A stretch of 47,891 bases of DNA. It comes from Peribacillus muralis. Lineage in GTDB: Bacteria; Bacillota; Bacilli; Bacillales; DSM-1321. The first letter of the stretch is position 1. Every line of letters starts with the position of its first letter. The notes below the pieces were generated by a model that was not told the DNA's origin, searched no databases, and saw nothing but the letters and a program-made list of their open reading frames with translations. Location of the stretch: NCBI RefSeq assembly GCF_001439925.1, contig NZ_LMBV01000011.1:89107-136997 (forward strand), written 5' to 3'. This document shows positions 8,701 through 16,869 of this stretch, one piece after another. The position numbers and the translations under genes were made by a program.

Positions 8701-8721
8701 CCGCCAAATGGCGGTTTTTTT
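8701..8721 (+). terminator. Rho-independent terminator of the STAS gene
   Basis: CCGCC-AAAT-GGCGG followed by seven T. Confidence 0.92.
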
Positions 8722-8772
8722 GTATTTTGAAATAATATGGAAAGCTAAAGCCGGATTGCGTAAACAATCAGT

Positions 8773-8798
8773 GAATAATCCAAATGGCCGGATTATTC
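8773..8798. repeat. Inverted repeat at the 3' end of the RCK gene
   Basis: Perfect 9-bp arms GAATAATCC / GGATTATTC around an 8-nt loop, overlapping the last codons of the minus-strand RCK gene. It lacks a good T-tract, so it may stabilise the 3' end rather than terminate. Confidence 0.5.
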
Positions 8799-9449
8799 GA
8801 TATTGGCAAAGAAGGCTAGATCGTCTTTATTGCCAACCACTAGAAGCATATCTTGTTCAAGGATATCCTGATCCGGTGATGGTGCTATGATCATTTCTCC
8901 ATTACTGACGATGGCAATGACGCTGATATTATATTTTGCACGCAAATCAAGCTCTCTGAGGCTTTTTCCCTTCATGCTCAAGGGTAGGATGATTTCCTCT
9001 ATATTATATTCTTTAGAGAGTTCAATATAGTTCAGCATGTTTGGGGACAGAAGCTGATTCGCGACCCGTTCCCCCATATCCCTCTCAGGGTAGATGACCC
9101 AGTCGGCACCAACCTTGGTGAGCACCTGACCGTGATTTTTATTAAGGGCTTTGGCAATGACTTTTTTGACCCCAAGCTCTTTTAAAAGCAAGGTAGTCAA
9201 GATGCTCGATTGCATATCATTTCCGATGGCTACAATAACACAATCGAAATTGCGAATTCCAATCGATTTCAATGTCTCTTCATCAGTGGTATCCGCAATG
9301 ATTGCATGGGTAACGCTCAGTTCCGCATTCTCGACTTTTTCCTCGCTGATATCAATGCCCAATACCTCTTGGCCCGCCGAATATAATCTATGTGCCACAC
9401 TGGTTCCGAATCTGCCTAAGCCGATCACGGCATATTGTCGTTTTCCCAT
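8793..9449 (-). CDS. Ktr-type K+ uptake regulatory subunit (RCK, TrkA family)
   Basis: 218 residues, the usual length for KtrA/KtrC. It has an N-terminal Rossmann RCK_N domain with the nucleotide motif GLGRFG (~9-14), the strand-2 acidic residue (GIDIS) and NAD/ATP-binding loops (AIIADTTDEE, VIVAIGNDMQSS). An RCK_C (TrkA_C) domain follows (~135-215), the site where c-di-AMP binds in KtrA/KtrC. It forms a cytoplasmic octameric ring that gates the TrkH/KtrB-type membrane subunit encoded 23 nt upstream. Whether it is the KtrA or KtrC ortholog cannot be settled. Gene order (membrane subunit first) differs from B. subtilis ktrAB. Confidence 0.92.
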   Translation of the reverse strand: MGKRQYAVIGLGRFGTSVAHRLYSAGQEVLGIDISEEKVENAELSVTHAIIADTTDEETLKSIGIRNFDCVIVAIGNDMQSSILTTLLLKELGVKKVIAKALNKNHGQVLTKVGADWVIYPERDMGERVANQLLSPNMLNYIELSKEYNIEEIILPLSMKGKSLRELDLRAKYNISVIAIVSNGEMIIAPSPDQDILEQDMLLVVGNKDDLAFFANIE

Positions 9450-9472
9450 CTGTCACTCTCCTTCTTATCTGA

Positions 9473-10810
9473 TTAACCAATCATGATTTTCCCTTTTGGA
9501 CGGCGGAACGGATCGGGTTTGCGCCTCATTGCGATAGCAAAGGCCAAAGTCAAAGGACCCACACGTCCTGCAAACATCGTGAAAATGATGAGCATCCGGC
9601 TAATTGGGGATAATTCTGGGGTCAACCCCATTGAAAGTCCCACGGTCGCAAATGCGGAAGTGGCTTCAAATAATATCATCAAGAAATCAGTTCCTCTTTC
9701 CGTGATGGCCAGCAGGATGGTGATGATTGAAACGATCGATACGCCAATGAATGTAACGGATAATGCTTTAAAGATCGTTTCAGTCACAATGCGGTGACGG
9801 AATAAGACCACATCACCCTTTCCTTTAATCTGTGACCAAACCGTTCCGATAAGCGTCGCAAATGTAGTCGTTTTAATCCCGCCTCCAGTCGATCCGGGTG
9901 AAGCCCCAATGAACATCAAGAAAATGATGAGCAGCAATGTCGGCTGAGTCAAATCAGGGATATTCAACGTATTGGAGCCAGCCGTCCTTGGTGAAACCGA
10001 TTGAAATAATGACGATAACGTTTTCCCCATGAAAGATAAAGGCTGCAAAGTCTTGGCATTACCGAACTCGAATAAAAAGATTAAAATCGCCCCGGCGATC
10101 GTAAGGATTAAGCTAGTCATCAGAACAACCTTCGTATGTACGGATAAACGATGGGTATCACGATATTCATAAAGTTCATTCATGACAATGAAACCTATAC
10201 CGCCAAACGTGATGAGCAAGGCTACGGTAAGCGTTACGAAGGGATCCGATACATAAGGAGTCAAACTCCTGAAGTCTCCCATTAAATCAAAACCGGCATT
10301 ATTGAAATTGGATATCGAATGAAAAACCCCGTAATAGATCGCCTTGCCGATGGGCATGTCAAAAGAAAAGCGAATCGATAAGATAATGGCACCGATACCT
10401 TCTATGATGGCGGTGAAAATCAAAAGCCGTTTCACTAACCGGACTACACCTGACATGGATAGATTATTTAAAGACTCCTGCAAAAGTAACCTGCCTTTTA
10501 AAGAAATCTTCTTGCCTAATAGGAAAAAGAAAAACGTCGCAAATGACATGAACCCTAAGCCGCCAATCTGAATCAGGGTCAAGATGACCAACTCACCAAA
10601 AGTGGTAAAAGTCGTTCCCGTATCCACTACGACCAGTCCCGTTACACATGTAGCGGAAGTCGAGGTGAATAAAGCATCCAGAAAAGAAAGACCATTGCCA
10701 TTTTCGGTGGAAATCGGCAATGTTAATAAATAGGCCCCGGTAAATATCAAAATGGCAAAGCCGAGTACAAGTATTTTTGGCGGATCCAACAAATTTTTTG
10801 TTTTTATCAA
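9473..10810 (-). CDS. TrkH/KtrB-family K+ (Na+-coupled) uptake channel subunit
   Basis: 445 residues, matching KtrB/KtrD in length. Four M1-P-M2 repeats are recognisable from the pore-loop segments TSATCVTGL, SNFNNAGF, SPRTAGSN and SAFATVGLS, each with the selectivity-filter Gly. The gate loop region GASPGSTGGG lies in the third repeat, as in KtrB. The start is TTG 10810, 8 nt after TAGGGATG. It is the first gene of a two-gene operon with the RCK subunit and would mediate K+ import under osmotic shock. A long (~200 nt) structured leader precedes it. Confidence 0.93.
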   Translation of the reverse strand: MIKTKNLLDPPKILVLGFAILIFTGAYLLTLPISTENGNGLSFLDALFTSTSATCVTGLVVVDTGTTFTTFGELVILTLIQIGGLGFMSFATFFFFLLGKKISLKGRLLLQESLNNLSMSGVVRLVKRLLIFTAIIEGIGAIILSIRFSFDMPIGKAIYYGVFHSISNFNNAGFDLMGDFRSLTPYVSDPFVTLTVALLITFGGIGFIVMNELYEYRDTHRLSVHTKVVLMTSLILTIAGAILIFLFEFGNAKTLQPLSFMGKTLSSLFQSVSPRTAGSNTLNIPDLTQPTLLLIIFLMFIGASPGSTGGGIKTTTFATLIGTVWSQIKGKGDVVLFRHRIVTETIFKALSVTFIGVSIVSIITILLAITERGTDFLMILFEATSAFATVGLSMGLTPELSPISRMLIIFTMFAGRVGPLTLAFAIAMRRKPDPFRRPKGKIMIG

Positions 10811-10828
10811 ATGATCATCCCTACTTAC

Positions 10829-10978
10829 TTAAAAGAATAGTATAAACTTGTACGATATTTTTAAAGCACAACCTGCGAAAAACATCAACCGGCTATTTTG
10901 TGACAAAACCGACGAAGTTAAATGTCGAGGTTGATGTCGATAGAGCCTTTCACATCCTTTATGTAAGGCGATCTGCAT
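10829..10978 (-). CDS. Possible 49-codon leader ORF of the K+ channel operon
   Basis: ATG 10978 has GAGGGGAA about 6 nt upstream, and the frame stays open for 49 codons (begins MQIALHKGCER) to a TAA 18 nt before the channel start. It overlaps the three-way-junction RNA described below. The peptide matches no family I know and is Arg/His/Ser rich. It may be a leader peptide, or just an open frame over an RNA or repeat element. Confidence 0.3.
   Translation of the reverse strand: MQIALHKGCERLYRHQPRHLTSSVLSQNSRLMFFAGCALKISYKFILFF
10878..10969 (-). promoter_or_regulatory. Structured 5' leader of the K+ channel operon
   Basis: Read on the minus strand: a hairpin (10969-10945; GCCTT-ACAT pairing ATGT-AAGGC with a 2-nt bulge), then a three-way junction closed by CATCAACC (10936-10929) and GGTTGATG (10890-10883). 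The junction encloses two small hairpins (TCGAC/GTCGG and TTTTG-TCA-CAAAA). A run of five T follows immediately, which is a terminator-like arrangement. It does not match the ydaO-type c-di-AMP riboswitch consensus as I remember it. It could be a new cis-regulator, an attenuator or a dispersed element. Confidence 0.5.
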
Positions 10979-11026
10979 ACGCAATTCCCCTCTAGTTTAG
11001 GCCTATATATATTAAATGTTAAACGT

Positions 11027-11056
11027 ATTCTACTCCCAACATTCAGCAATTGTAAA
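11027..11056 (-). promoter_or_regulatory. Candidate promoter of the K+ channel operon
   Basis: On the minus strand TTTACA (11056-11051), an 18-bp spacer and TAGAAT (11032-11027), each five of six to consensus. Its transcript would include the structured leader. Confidence 0.5.
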
Positions 11057-11128
11057 GCCTCCATATTGTAAAAAATATTTCCTTAATAAAACTGATAATT
11101 TACATTTCATTTACATGTTAAAAACGTA

Positions 11129-11157
11129 TTGACAAATATTAGTTATCACATTATGAT
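11129..11157 (+). promoter_or_regulatory. Sigma-A promoter of the 63-residue gene
   Basis: Perfect TTGACA (11129-11134), a 17-bp spacer and TATGAT (11152-11157). Confidence 0.85.
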
Positions 11158-11176
11158 AGGTTCGATTCATTCGAAA

Positions 11177-11230
11177 ATACGAATTTAAGACAATATATAT
11201 AATTGTTCTTTTCGAGCAAAACATTCGTAT
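11177..11230 (+). promoter_or_regulatory. Nested hairpin in the leader of the 63-residue gene
   Basis: Outer arms ATACGAAT (11177-11184) and ATTCGTAT (11223-11230) are perfect. Inside them GACAAT / ATTGTT (11189-11194, 11202-11207) forms a second, A/T-rich stem. It lies wholly in the predicted 5' UTR, 40 nt before the start codon. It could affect mRNA stability or act as a cold/heat-sensitive structure. Confidence 0.45.
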
Positions 11231-11270
11231 CAATATATTAAAACACAACTTACAAAAAAGGCGGGCAATT

Positions 11271-11462
11271 ATGGAGAAGACGTTCAATCGATATGTTATC
11301 AACGCTACAGGCAAGGGTGGCCAGACATACTTAACCCAATGCCAGGATAAAGATGCATTAAGAAAATGGATAGCCGATCATGAGGACCAAATCATCATGA
11401 ATGAGTTAAGGATAACGGATAAGAAAAAGAATCCGTTTCTAAAATTGTTTTCTCAAAGGTGA
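11271..11462 (+). CDS. Small conserved-looking protein of unknown function (63 aa)
   Basis: Begins MEKTFNRYVIN and ends PFLKLFSQR. It is charged and soluble, with no signal peptide, membrane segment or Cys pair. The gene has all the marks of a real unit: a consensus promoter about 115 nt upstream, a structured leader, an AAGGCGGG ribosome site 6 nt before the ATG, and its own terminator. I do not recognise the family. Confidence 0.75.
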   Translation: MEKTFNRYVINATGKGGQTYLTQCQDKDALRKWIADHEDQIIMNELRITDKKKNPFLKLFSQR

Positions 11463-11537
11463 CCATTTCCTAGCGGCATTCATGCATGAATGATAGTCAA
11501 CGCCGAGTCGAAAAATCCATATCTTGTTCCGCTTTCA

Positions 11538-11564
11538 AACTCATTGATGATCAATGGGTTTTTT
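11538..11564 (+). terminator. Rho-independent terminator of the 63-residue gene
   Basis: 9-bp stem AACTCATTG / CAATGGGTT (one T-G pair), a 5-nt loop and a T-run. Confidence 0.85.
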
Positions 11565-11683
11565 GCGTTATAGTCATTTACTTTCCGAAACTAATAATGT
11601 TAAAATTTAGAAAATACATACCTTCTATTTATGCCGGAAATATCCTGGCGATTAAATGAACACTACATTTCGGGGGGGAACTG

Positions 11684-12940
11684 ATGAAATTCAAACAAGT
11701 AGGAACTCTTTGGAAGTATCCTGCGATTCTGTTGTGCGGAATCGGGATTTCCAATTTCGGCGCGTGGGTGTACTTTATCGCCCTCAATTTAATCGTGCTC
11801 GATTTGACCAAGTCACCCTTAGCGGTGGCTGGTTTATATATTGTTAAACCATTGGCTACTCTATTCACCAATGTATGGGCAGGCAGCGTTATCGACCGGA
11901 TGAATAAGCGGACCGTAATGGTTACACTGGACATAATCCGAGCGGCATTGATCGCTTTGCTGGCATTGAATTCCTCGATTTGGGTCATCTATTCGCTCGT
12001 TTTCGTGATCAATATGGCAGAGGCCATGTTCGGAACAACATCAAGGACTTATATAACAAAATTAATTCCAATACAACAGAGAAAACGATTCAACTCATTG
12101 CGAAGCTTGATCGATTCAGGGGCTTTCTTGATTGGACCAGCGATAGCGGGTCTTCTTTTCTTAATCGGCACTCCCGTAGTTGCCATCTATATCAATGCTT
12201 TAGCCTTAGTATTATCAGGTGTGATCACGCTATTCATGCCAGATCTTGAAAAGGATGATTCCTTTAGCAAAACCGATCGCTACCTATCCTGGACCATCGT
12301 GAAAAGGGATTGGGGCATCGTCCTGAACTTCAGCCGTCAATCATCTTATGTGATGCTCATATACTTCTTGTTTAGCTGCATGGTCGTAATGGAAACCGCG
12401 ATGGACTCCCAAGAAGCAGCATTTGCCAAAAGCGTACTTTCTTTGTCGGACAGCGATTACGGATTCCTCGTAAGCATCGCCGGGGCAGGTATCATTACCG
12501 GAGCGATCATCAATGCAACATTCATCAGTAAAGTGCGGATATCATATCTGATTGGCTTCGGTTCGTTATTTGTTTCGATCGGCTATATGATGTATGCCCT
12601 ATCCACTTCGTTTTCAATCGCGGCCACGGGATTCTTCCTTATTGCCTTTTCATTGGCTTTTGCGAACACAGGCTTTCAAACGTTTTATCAAAATAATATT
12701 CCTGTGGAAATAATGGGGAGGGTGGGCAGCATCTTCGGTTTGTTGGAAGCATTATTGGTGATTATGATGACAGTGATTGTCGGGGTTTCGGCTCATTTCC
12801 TTTCAATTCGGTTCGTAGTGATTACAGGCTCCGGAATCATGGTGGCGCTTTCGATTTTAATAATGGTGCTTAGTATGAAATCCTCGAAGAGCATGTATTA
12901 TGCCAGCGGAGCGGTACTGAAGGATTCAACAGGAAGCTAA
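11684..12940 (+). CDS. MFS transporter, DHA3-like efflux pump
   Basis: 418 residues with about 12 hydrophobic helices. The MFS loop 2-3 signature appears as the degenerate AGSVIDRMNKRTVM. The protein resembles the EntS/MefA-like DHA3 group, which export drugs or siderophores. A GGGGGGAA ribosome site precedes the ATG by 5 nt. It is monocistronic and ends at a bidirectional terminator shared with the convergent TetR gene. Substrate unknown; no adjacent biosynthetic genes give a hint. Confidence 0.85.
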   Translation: MKFKQVGTLWKYPAILLCGIGISNFGAWVYFIALNLIVLDLTKSPLAVAGLYIVKPLATLFTNVWAGSVIDRMNKRTVMVTLDIIRAALIALLALNSSIWVIYSLVFVINMAEAMFGTTSRTYITKLIPIQQRKRFNSLRSLIDSGAFLIGPAIAGLLFLIGTPVVAIYINALALVLSGVITLFMPDLEKDDSFSKTDRYLSWTIVKRDWGIVLNFSRQSSYVMLIYFLFSCMVVMETAMDSQEAAFAKSVLSLSDSDYGFLVSIAGAGIITGAIINATFISKVRISYLIGFGSLFVSIGYMMYALSTSFSIAATGFFLIAFSLAFANTGFQTFYQNNIPVEIMGRVGSIFGLLEALLVIMMTVIVGVSAHFLSIRFVVITGSGIMVALSILIMVLSMKSSKSMYYASGAVLKDSTGS

Positions 12941-12941
12941 A

Positions 12942-12970
12942 AAGGCATGTGACGGAACGTGCCTTTTTTT
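12942..12970. terminator. Bidirectional terminator between the MFS and TetR genes
   Basis: 9-bp stem AAGGCATGT / ACGTGCCTT (one T-G pair) with a 6-nt loop, seven T on the plus side and five on the minus side. Confidence 0.9.
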
Positions 12971-12975
12971 GCAGC

Positions 12976-13575
12976 TCATTTAATGAATGTGCGTAATTGA
13001 CTGATGAAGTTCAAGATTTGAAAATGAATCTTTGCCATTTCCTCAACTGATTGCTCCTCGCAATTCTCCAGCCACTCCTGAATCACCCCTAAAATCGCCG
13101 ATGTCAAAAAGGCATGCATATATGTTCGAAATGCGTCATTTTGAGCTGCTGGATGCTGGCTGATCAAGCGGTCCAAGAGGACTTCACCGAATACACGCTT
13201 TATTTTTTTCGCAAAAGAAGGATCACCCTGATCACCAAGTATCGCTCTTAATGCTTGGGCATGCTCACCGATGAATTCAAAAATCGCTACGAATGGCGGA
13301 TATAGCTGTTGTTGATGAAGGGCAAGGAGAGCCTCTTTCGGCAAAATCACCGTAATGCGTGCATGAAGATTTTCCAGCAATTCCTGCTGTAATTGATCCA
13401 TCAATGCATACTTATCTGCATAATGAAGATAGAAGGTGCCTCGATTGATGTTCGCACGCTCGGCAATTTTCTTCACCGATACATGCGAGAATCCTTCTGC
13501 TTCAACGAGTGCAATGAAGTGATGCTGGATATGCGCTTTCGTTTTTTGTACCATTTCCTCATGAATCGATGCCAC
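12976..13575 (-). CDS. TetR family regulator of the divergent ABC exporter
   Basis: 199 residues from GTG 13575; a later in-frame ATG overlaps a poorly spaced GAGGAA, so the GTG is preferred. The helix-turn-helix occupies ~28-50: VSVKKIAERANINRGTFYLHY is the classic TetR signature. The C-terminal helical domain resembles TetR_C_7 and would bind the inducer. It is divergent from an ABC-2 exporter operon starting 124 bp away, so it probably represses that operon and itself in response to an exported compound. Confidence 0.9.
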   Translation of the reverse strand: MASIHEEMVQKTKAHIQHHFIALVEAEGFSHVSVKKIAERANINRGTFYLHYADKYALMDQLQQELLENLHARITVILPKEALLALHQQQLYPPFVAIFEFIGEHAQALRAILGDQGDPSFAKKIKRVFGEVLLDRLISQHPAAQNDAFRTYMHAFLTSAILGVIQEWLENCEEQSVEEMAKIHFQILNFISQLRTFIK

Positions 13576-13698
13576 CTGAATGTCTCATCCCTTCACTGAA
13601 CATTTTTCCAAATCTGTTTATTGTATTGAAACTCATGCTACCTTAGAATGATGTTACATTCAACACCGTGTTTATGAAAAAGTAGGGGGGTGCGTTCA

Positions 13699-14421
13699 AT
13701 GAAACATGCGATTATTATGGAAGGAATGGTCAAAAACTTTCAACATAAAAGCGTCATTCAGCCGTTGGACCTCGCGATTGAAAAAAGTGGTATTTTCGGC
13801 TTGTTAGGTCCTTCCGGCTGCGGAAAGACGACCTTGATCAAAATGATCGTCGGTTTGATCAAGCCGGATGCCGGCAGCGTTACGGTTCTGGATCATAAGG
13901 TGCCAAATGAAGCACTATTGATGGAAATCGGGTATATGGCCCAAACCGATGCTTTATATACGGAGCTGACTGCTGCTGAAAATCTTGCTTTTTTTGCGAA
14001 GCTATATCGTTTATCGAAAAGGGAAAGAAGCGAGCGGATACGATATGCAGCCGAAATCGTCGGGTTAACGAGTGATTTGAAAACCCGGATTGCGTTTTAT
14101 TCCGGGGGGATGAAGCGCCGTTTGTCTTTGGCGATTGCTCTCATCCAAAATCCCGAGATCCTCATTTTGGATGAACCGACGGTGGGCATCGATCCCGTAC
14201 TGAAACGAGCCATTTGGCAGGAGCTGGAGCGGTTAAGAGACGAAGAGCACAAGACGATCTTGATAACGACGCATGTAATGGATGAGGCGGAACGCTGCGA
14301 TAAACTGGCGATGCTGCGTGAGGGAACTGTCATCGCATCGGGGACGCCTGCCGCCTTAAAGCAGCAATATGCGGTGGAAACGCTTGATGATGTTTTTTTA
14401 AAGATTGGAGGAAGCCGATAA
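13699..14421 (+). CDS. ABC-2 exporter ATP-binding subunit
   Basis: 240 residues from ATG 13699; an upstream in-frame GTG lies inside the ribosome site AGGGGGG. Walker A is GPSGCGKTT, the signature YSGGMKRR, Walker B ILILDEPTVGID and the switch His TTHVMDEAE. The type matches drug or lantibiotic exporters of the DrrA/CcmA class. The last base of its TAA is the first base of the permease ATG, so the two subunits are translationally coupled. The divergent TetR gene is the likely repressor. Confidence 0.95.
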   Translation: MKHAIIMEGMVKNFQHKSVIQPLDLAIEKSGIFGLLGPSGCGKTTLIKMIVGLIKPDAGSVTVLDHKVPNEALLMEIGYMAQTDALYTELTAAENLAFFAKLYRLSKRERSERIRYAAEIVGLTSDLKTRIAFYSGGMKRRLSLAIALIQNPEILILDEPTVGIDPVLKRAIWQELERLRDEEHKTILITTHVMDEAERCDKLAMLREGTVIASGTPAALKQQYAVETLDDVFLKIGGSR

Positions 14422-15437
14422 TGCGGATTCTCTCTCTCGTAATGCGAATCATTCAGCAGCTGCGCCGTGATCGAAGGACCCTTGCTTTATTTTTCCTCGC
14501 CCCCTTGCTCATTTTAACGCTCATGTACTTCATTTTCGGCACAGAAGCGAGTGATTTGAAAATCGTCGTGACCGGCAGCGACCAGACCACGCTCGCGGCA
14601 TTGAAGCAAGCCGATTTTCAAGTAAAGGCGGCTGAGGAATATTCAAGGAAACGAATGATCGACACCGCTACGGATGGCTGGCTGCACGTTGAACATGGAA
14701 AAATGGAGCTGACACTGTTGAACGACGAACCCGCGCGTGCAAAAGCGGTCCAAATGCAGCTCATGCTGGGACTGCAGGGACATGCAAGCAAACTCCCTTC
14801 CATTGCAGCGCAATATGTGTACGGAGATGAAGATACAAAGGGGTTTGATACGTTCAGTCCGATGCTCATAAGCTTTTTCGTTTTTTTCTTCGTGTTTTTG
14901 ATAGCCGGGATCGCGCTTTTGAAGGAGCGCACAAGCGGGACGCTGGAGCGGCTGCTGGCCACACCGATCAAGCGGCATGAAATCGTCGCCGGCTATGTGA
15001 TCGGATATGGTTTATTCGCCCTCATTCAGCCGATAATCGTCGTCCTCTATGCGGTCAATGTCCTGGACATCGTACTCGTGGGCTCTCTATGGCTCGTATT
15101 ATTGACGAATATCCTTGTTGCCCTCGTCGCCCTGTCGTTAGGCACATTGCTGTCCAGCTTTGCCACCTCCGAATTTCAAATGGTGCAATTCATTCCGCTC
15201 GTCATCGTGCCGCAGGTGTTCTTCACCGGGATATTTCCCTTGGATGCTATGGCGGACTGGCTCCAAAAAATCGGCAAAATCATGCCACTCTACTATGCAT
15301 CCGACGCGATGAACGGCATCATGTACAAAGGTTTTACTTTCAGTGATGTATTCCTGGATCTCATCGTCCTCCTGGCATTTTCGGCCGTTTTCATAACGAT
15401 CAATATCATTAGCTTGAAAAGATATCGTTCCTTATGA
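14421..15437 (+). CDS. ABC-2 type exporter permease
   Basis: 338 residues. One N-terminal membrane helix (~18-37) and a ~110-residue extracytoplasmic loop are followed by five C-terminal helices. GTLERLLATPIKRHEIVAGYVIGYG (given in outline) is the ABC2_membrane coupling region. This architecture matches YhgE/DrrB-like exporters. It functions with the ATPase encoded immediately upstream, probably as a homodimer in drug or toxin efflux. Codon use is slightly more GC-rich than its neighbours. Confidence 0.92.
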   Translation: MRILSLVMRIIQQLRRDRRTLALFFLAPLLILTLMYFIFGTEASDLKIVVTGSDQTTLAALKQADFQVKAAEEYSRKRMIDTATDGWLHVEHGKMELTLLNDEPARAKAVQMQLMLGLQGHASKLPSIAAQYVYGDEDTKGFDTFSPMLISFFVFFFVFLIAGIALLKERTSGTLERLLATPIKRHEIVAGYVIGYGLFALIQPIIVVLYAVNVLDIVLVGSLWLVLLTNILVALVALSLGTLLSSFATSEFQMVQFIPLVIVPQVFFTGIFPLDAMADWLQKIGKIMPLYYASDAMNGIMYKGFTFSDVFLDLIVLLAFSAVFITINIISLKRYRSL

Positions 15438-15444
15438 ACGAGCA

Positions 15445-15478
15445 AAAAACCGGCTGCCTTATCAGCAACCGGTTTTTT
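15445..15478. terminator. Bidirectional terminator, exporter / acetyltransferase
   Basis: AAAAACCGG pairs with CCGGTTTTT, and inner TGC/GCA pairs extend the stem across one mismatch. It lies between convergent genes. Confidence 0.88.
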
Positions 15479-15491
15479 CGTAGCTCGATGC

Positions 15492-15941
15492 TCATATCTT
15501 CTTGACCATGACTTTTTCATTGTTGAAATCTGCTTCGCCATTGAAGGCAAAGCCGAATTTCTTATACAAGTGAGAAGCAGCCTGATTCTCTTCGACTATG
15601 CTCAAATAGATCTCGGGACAATCATATTCCCGGATTAACCGTTGTATTAAAAACTCGAGCAAGAGTGTTCCAAGACCTTGTCCCTGATGCTTTGCGTCAA
15701 TGAAAAAACGGTCCAGCCAAACTCGTCCTTTCTCACCTTCACCGGGGAAAAAACCATACATCGCAAAACCGACCAAGGTATCTCTCATATAAAGACCGAC
15801 TGGCCTGTAATATTTACATGCTATAGCGTCTTCCAAACATTGCTCGGTCGTTTCAATAAATGATCTTTGTTTTTCATGGATTTGCAGCTTCAAAATCTCC
15901 GCACTATTTTCTTTCGTGACATCTTTAATATGTACTGTCAT
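15492..15941 (-). CDS. bltD: BltD-like GNAT polyamine acetyltransferase
   Basis: 149 residues (B. subtilis BltD is ~152). The GNAT acetyl-CoA motif A is visible as RFFIDAKHQGQGLGTLLL, with Q/R-x-x-G-x-G = QGQGLG, followed by the motif B region YLSIVEENQAASHLYKKFGF. The N-terminal half (SFIETTEQCLEDA, YYRPVGLY) agrees with what I remember of the spermine/spermidine acetyltransferase BltD. In B. subtilis bltD follows the Blt efflux gene and is controlled by BltR. Here no efflux gene is present, but the divergent neighbour is a BltR-like MerR regulator and the promoter has the matching dyad. Acetylation of polyamines in the cytoplasm is inferred. Confidence 0.8.
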   Translation of the reverse strand: MTVHIKDVTKENSAEILKLQIHEKQRSFIETTEQCLEDAIACKYYRPVGLYMRDTLVGFAMYGFFPGEGEKGRVWLDRFFIDAKHQGQGLGTLLLEFLIQRLIREYDCPEIYLSIVEENQAASHLYKKFGFAFNGEADFNNEKVMVKKI

Positions 15942-15999
15942 ATATTTTCCTTCCTCGTTTCGCTCCGGTTTATCCGTTTTGCTATCATGATATACTAAT

Positions 16000-16030
16000 A
16001 CCGTAAGCTATCTGGTTACCATATAGTCAA
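16000..16030 (-). promoter_or_regulatory. MerR-type promoter and operator of the acetyltransferase gene
   Basis: On the minus strand TTGACT (16030-16025), a 19-bp spacer and TACGGT (16005-16000). A 19-bp near-palindrome, CTATATGGTAACCAGATAG (16026-16008, one mismatched pair), fills the spacer. The stretched spacer with a central dyad is the hallmark of promoters activated by MerR proteins such as BmrR and BltR. Confidence 0.85.
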
Positions 16031-16044
16031 GAGGAGAGATTGAA

Positions 16045-16869
16045 ATGTCCGAGTTAAATATAGGGAAATATTTCACAACCGGTGAATTCGCCAAGTTGTG
16101 CAATGTAAAGAAACAAACGCTCATCCATTATGATGAAATCGGCCTTCTAACTCCCGATATCAAAAACGACAAAGGGTATCGGTATTATTCTTATCAACAA
16201 TATGAGGTGTTTTCAGTCATATCATTATTAAAGGAATTCAATATGCCCTTGAAGGAGATTAAGAGGTTTCTTACCAACCGATCACCTCTGGAACTAATTC
16301 AGCTTTTTAAAGAAAAATCGTTGGAATTGGAAAAAAAGATAAGAAATCTTCATCGAATGCAGAAAATCATCGAAACGAAAATATCCCTCACTGAAAAAGC
16401 GCTATGTATGGATGACTCCCAAATCACCTTGAAACTAGAGGAGGAAGAACAGCTTTTCCTTAGCAAAGGCATCCTGAACTCTTCTGATGCCGAATTTTTA
16501 AAAGCAACCTCGGATTTCATCGACTTCTGTAATGAAAATGAATTTTACACCGGATTCCCTATCGGGGCGATGATAAGCAAAGAAAGAATCATTGGCGGCG
16601 ATCATGATAATTATTCATTTCTTTACACGAAAGTAAACGATATACATCCTTCCCTTGCTTTCCATGTTAAACCGAAGGGACGTTATATCGTTGCCTACCA
16701 TAAGGGGAGCTATGAAAATATTTCCGAAACCTATAAAAGAATCATCCGCTTCATGGAACATGAAAACCTGAACATCAAAGCGTTTGCCTACGAAGAGTAC
16801 ATCTTGGATGAAGTCTCGGTAAAGGGATATGAAAATTACCTGACCCAAATCATGGTGGAAGTCGAATGA
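16045..16869 (+). CDS. MerR family multidrug-type activator (BltR/BmrR-like)
   Basis: 274 residues (BltR ~273, BmrR ~278). The winged HTH is at ~10-80 (FTTGEFAKLCNVKKQTLIHYDEIGL in outline, then YRYYSYQQYEVF). A coiled-coil dimerisation helix lies at ~85-125. The ~130-272 region is a GyrI-like ligand-binding domain, with the conserved late motif GRYIVAYHKGSYENI. It lies divergent from the BltD-like gene and should twist the 19-bp-spacer promoter between them on binding a lipophilic cation or similar ligand. AAGAGGAGAG precedes the ATG. Confidence 0.9.
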   Translation: MSELNIGKYFTTGEFAKLCNVKKQTLIHYDEIGLLTPDIKNDKGYRYYSYQQYEVFSVISLLKEFNMPLKEIKRFLTNRSPLELIQLFKEKSLELEKKIRNLHRMQKIIETKISLTEKALCMDDSQITLKLEEEEQLFLSKGILNSSDAEFLKATSDFIDFCNENEFYTGFPIGAMISKERIIGGDHDNYSFLYTKVNDIHPSLAFHVKPKGRYIVAYHKGSYENISETYKRIIRFMEHENLNIKAFAYEEYILDEVSVKGYENYLTQIMVEVE

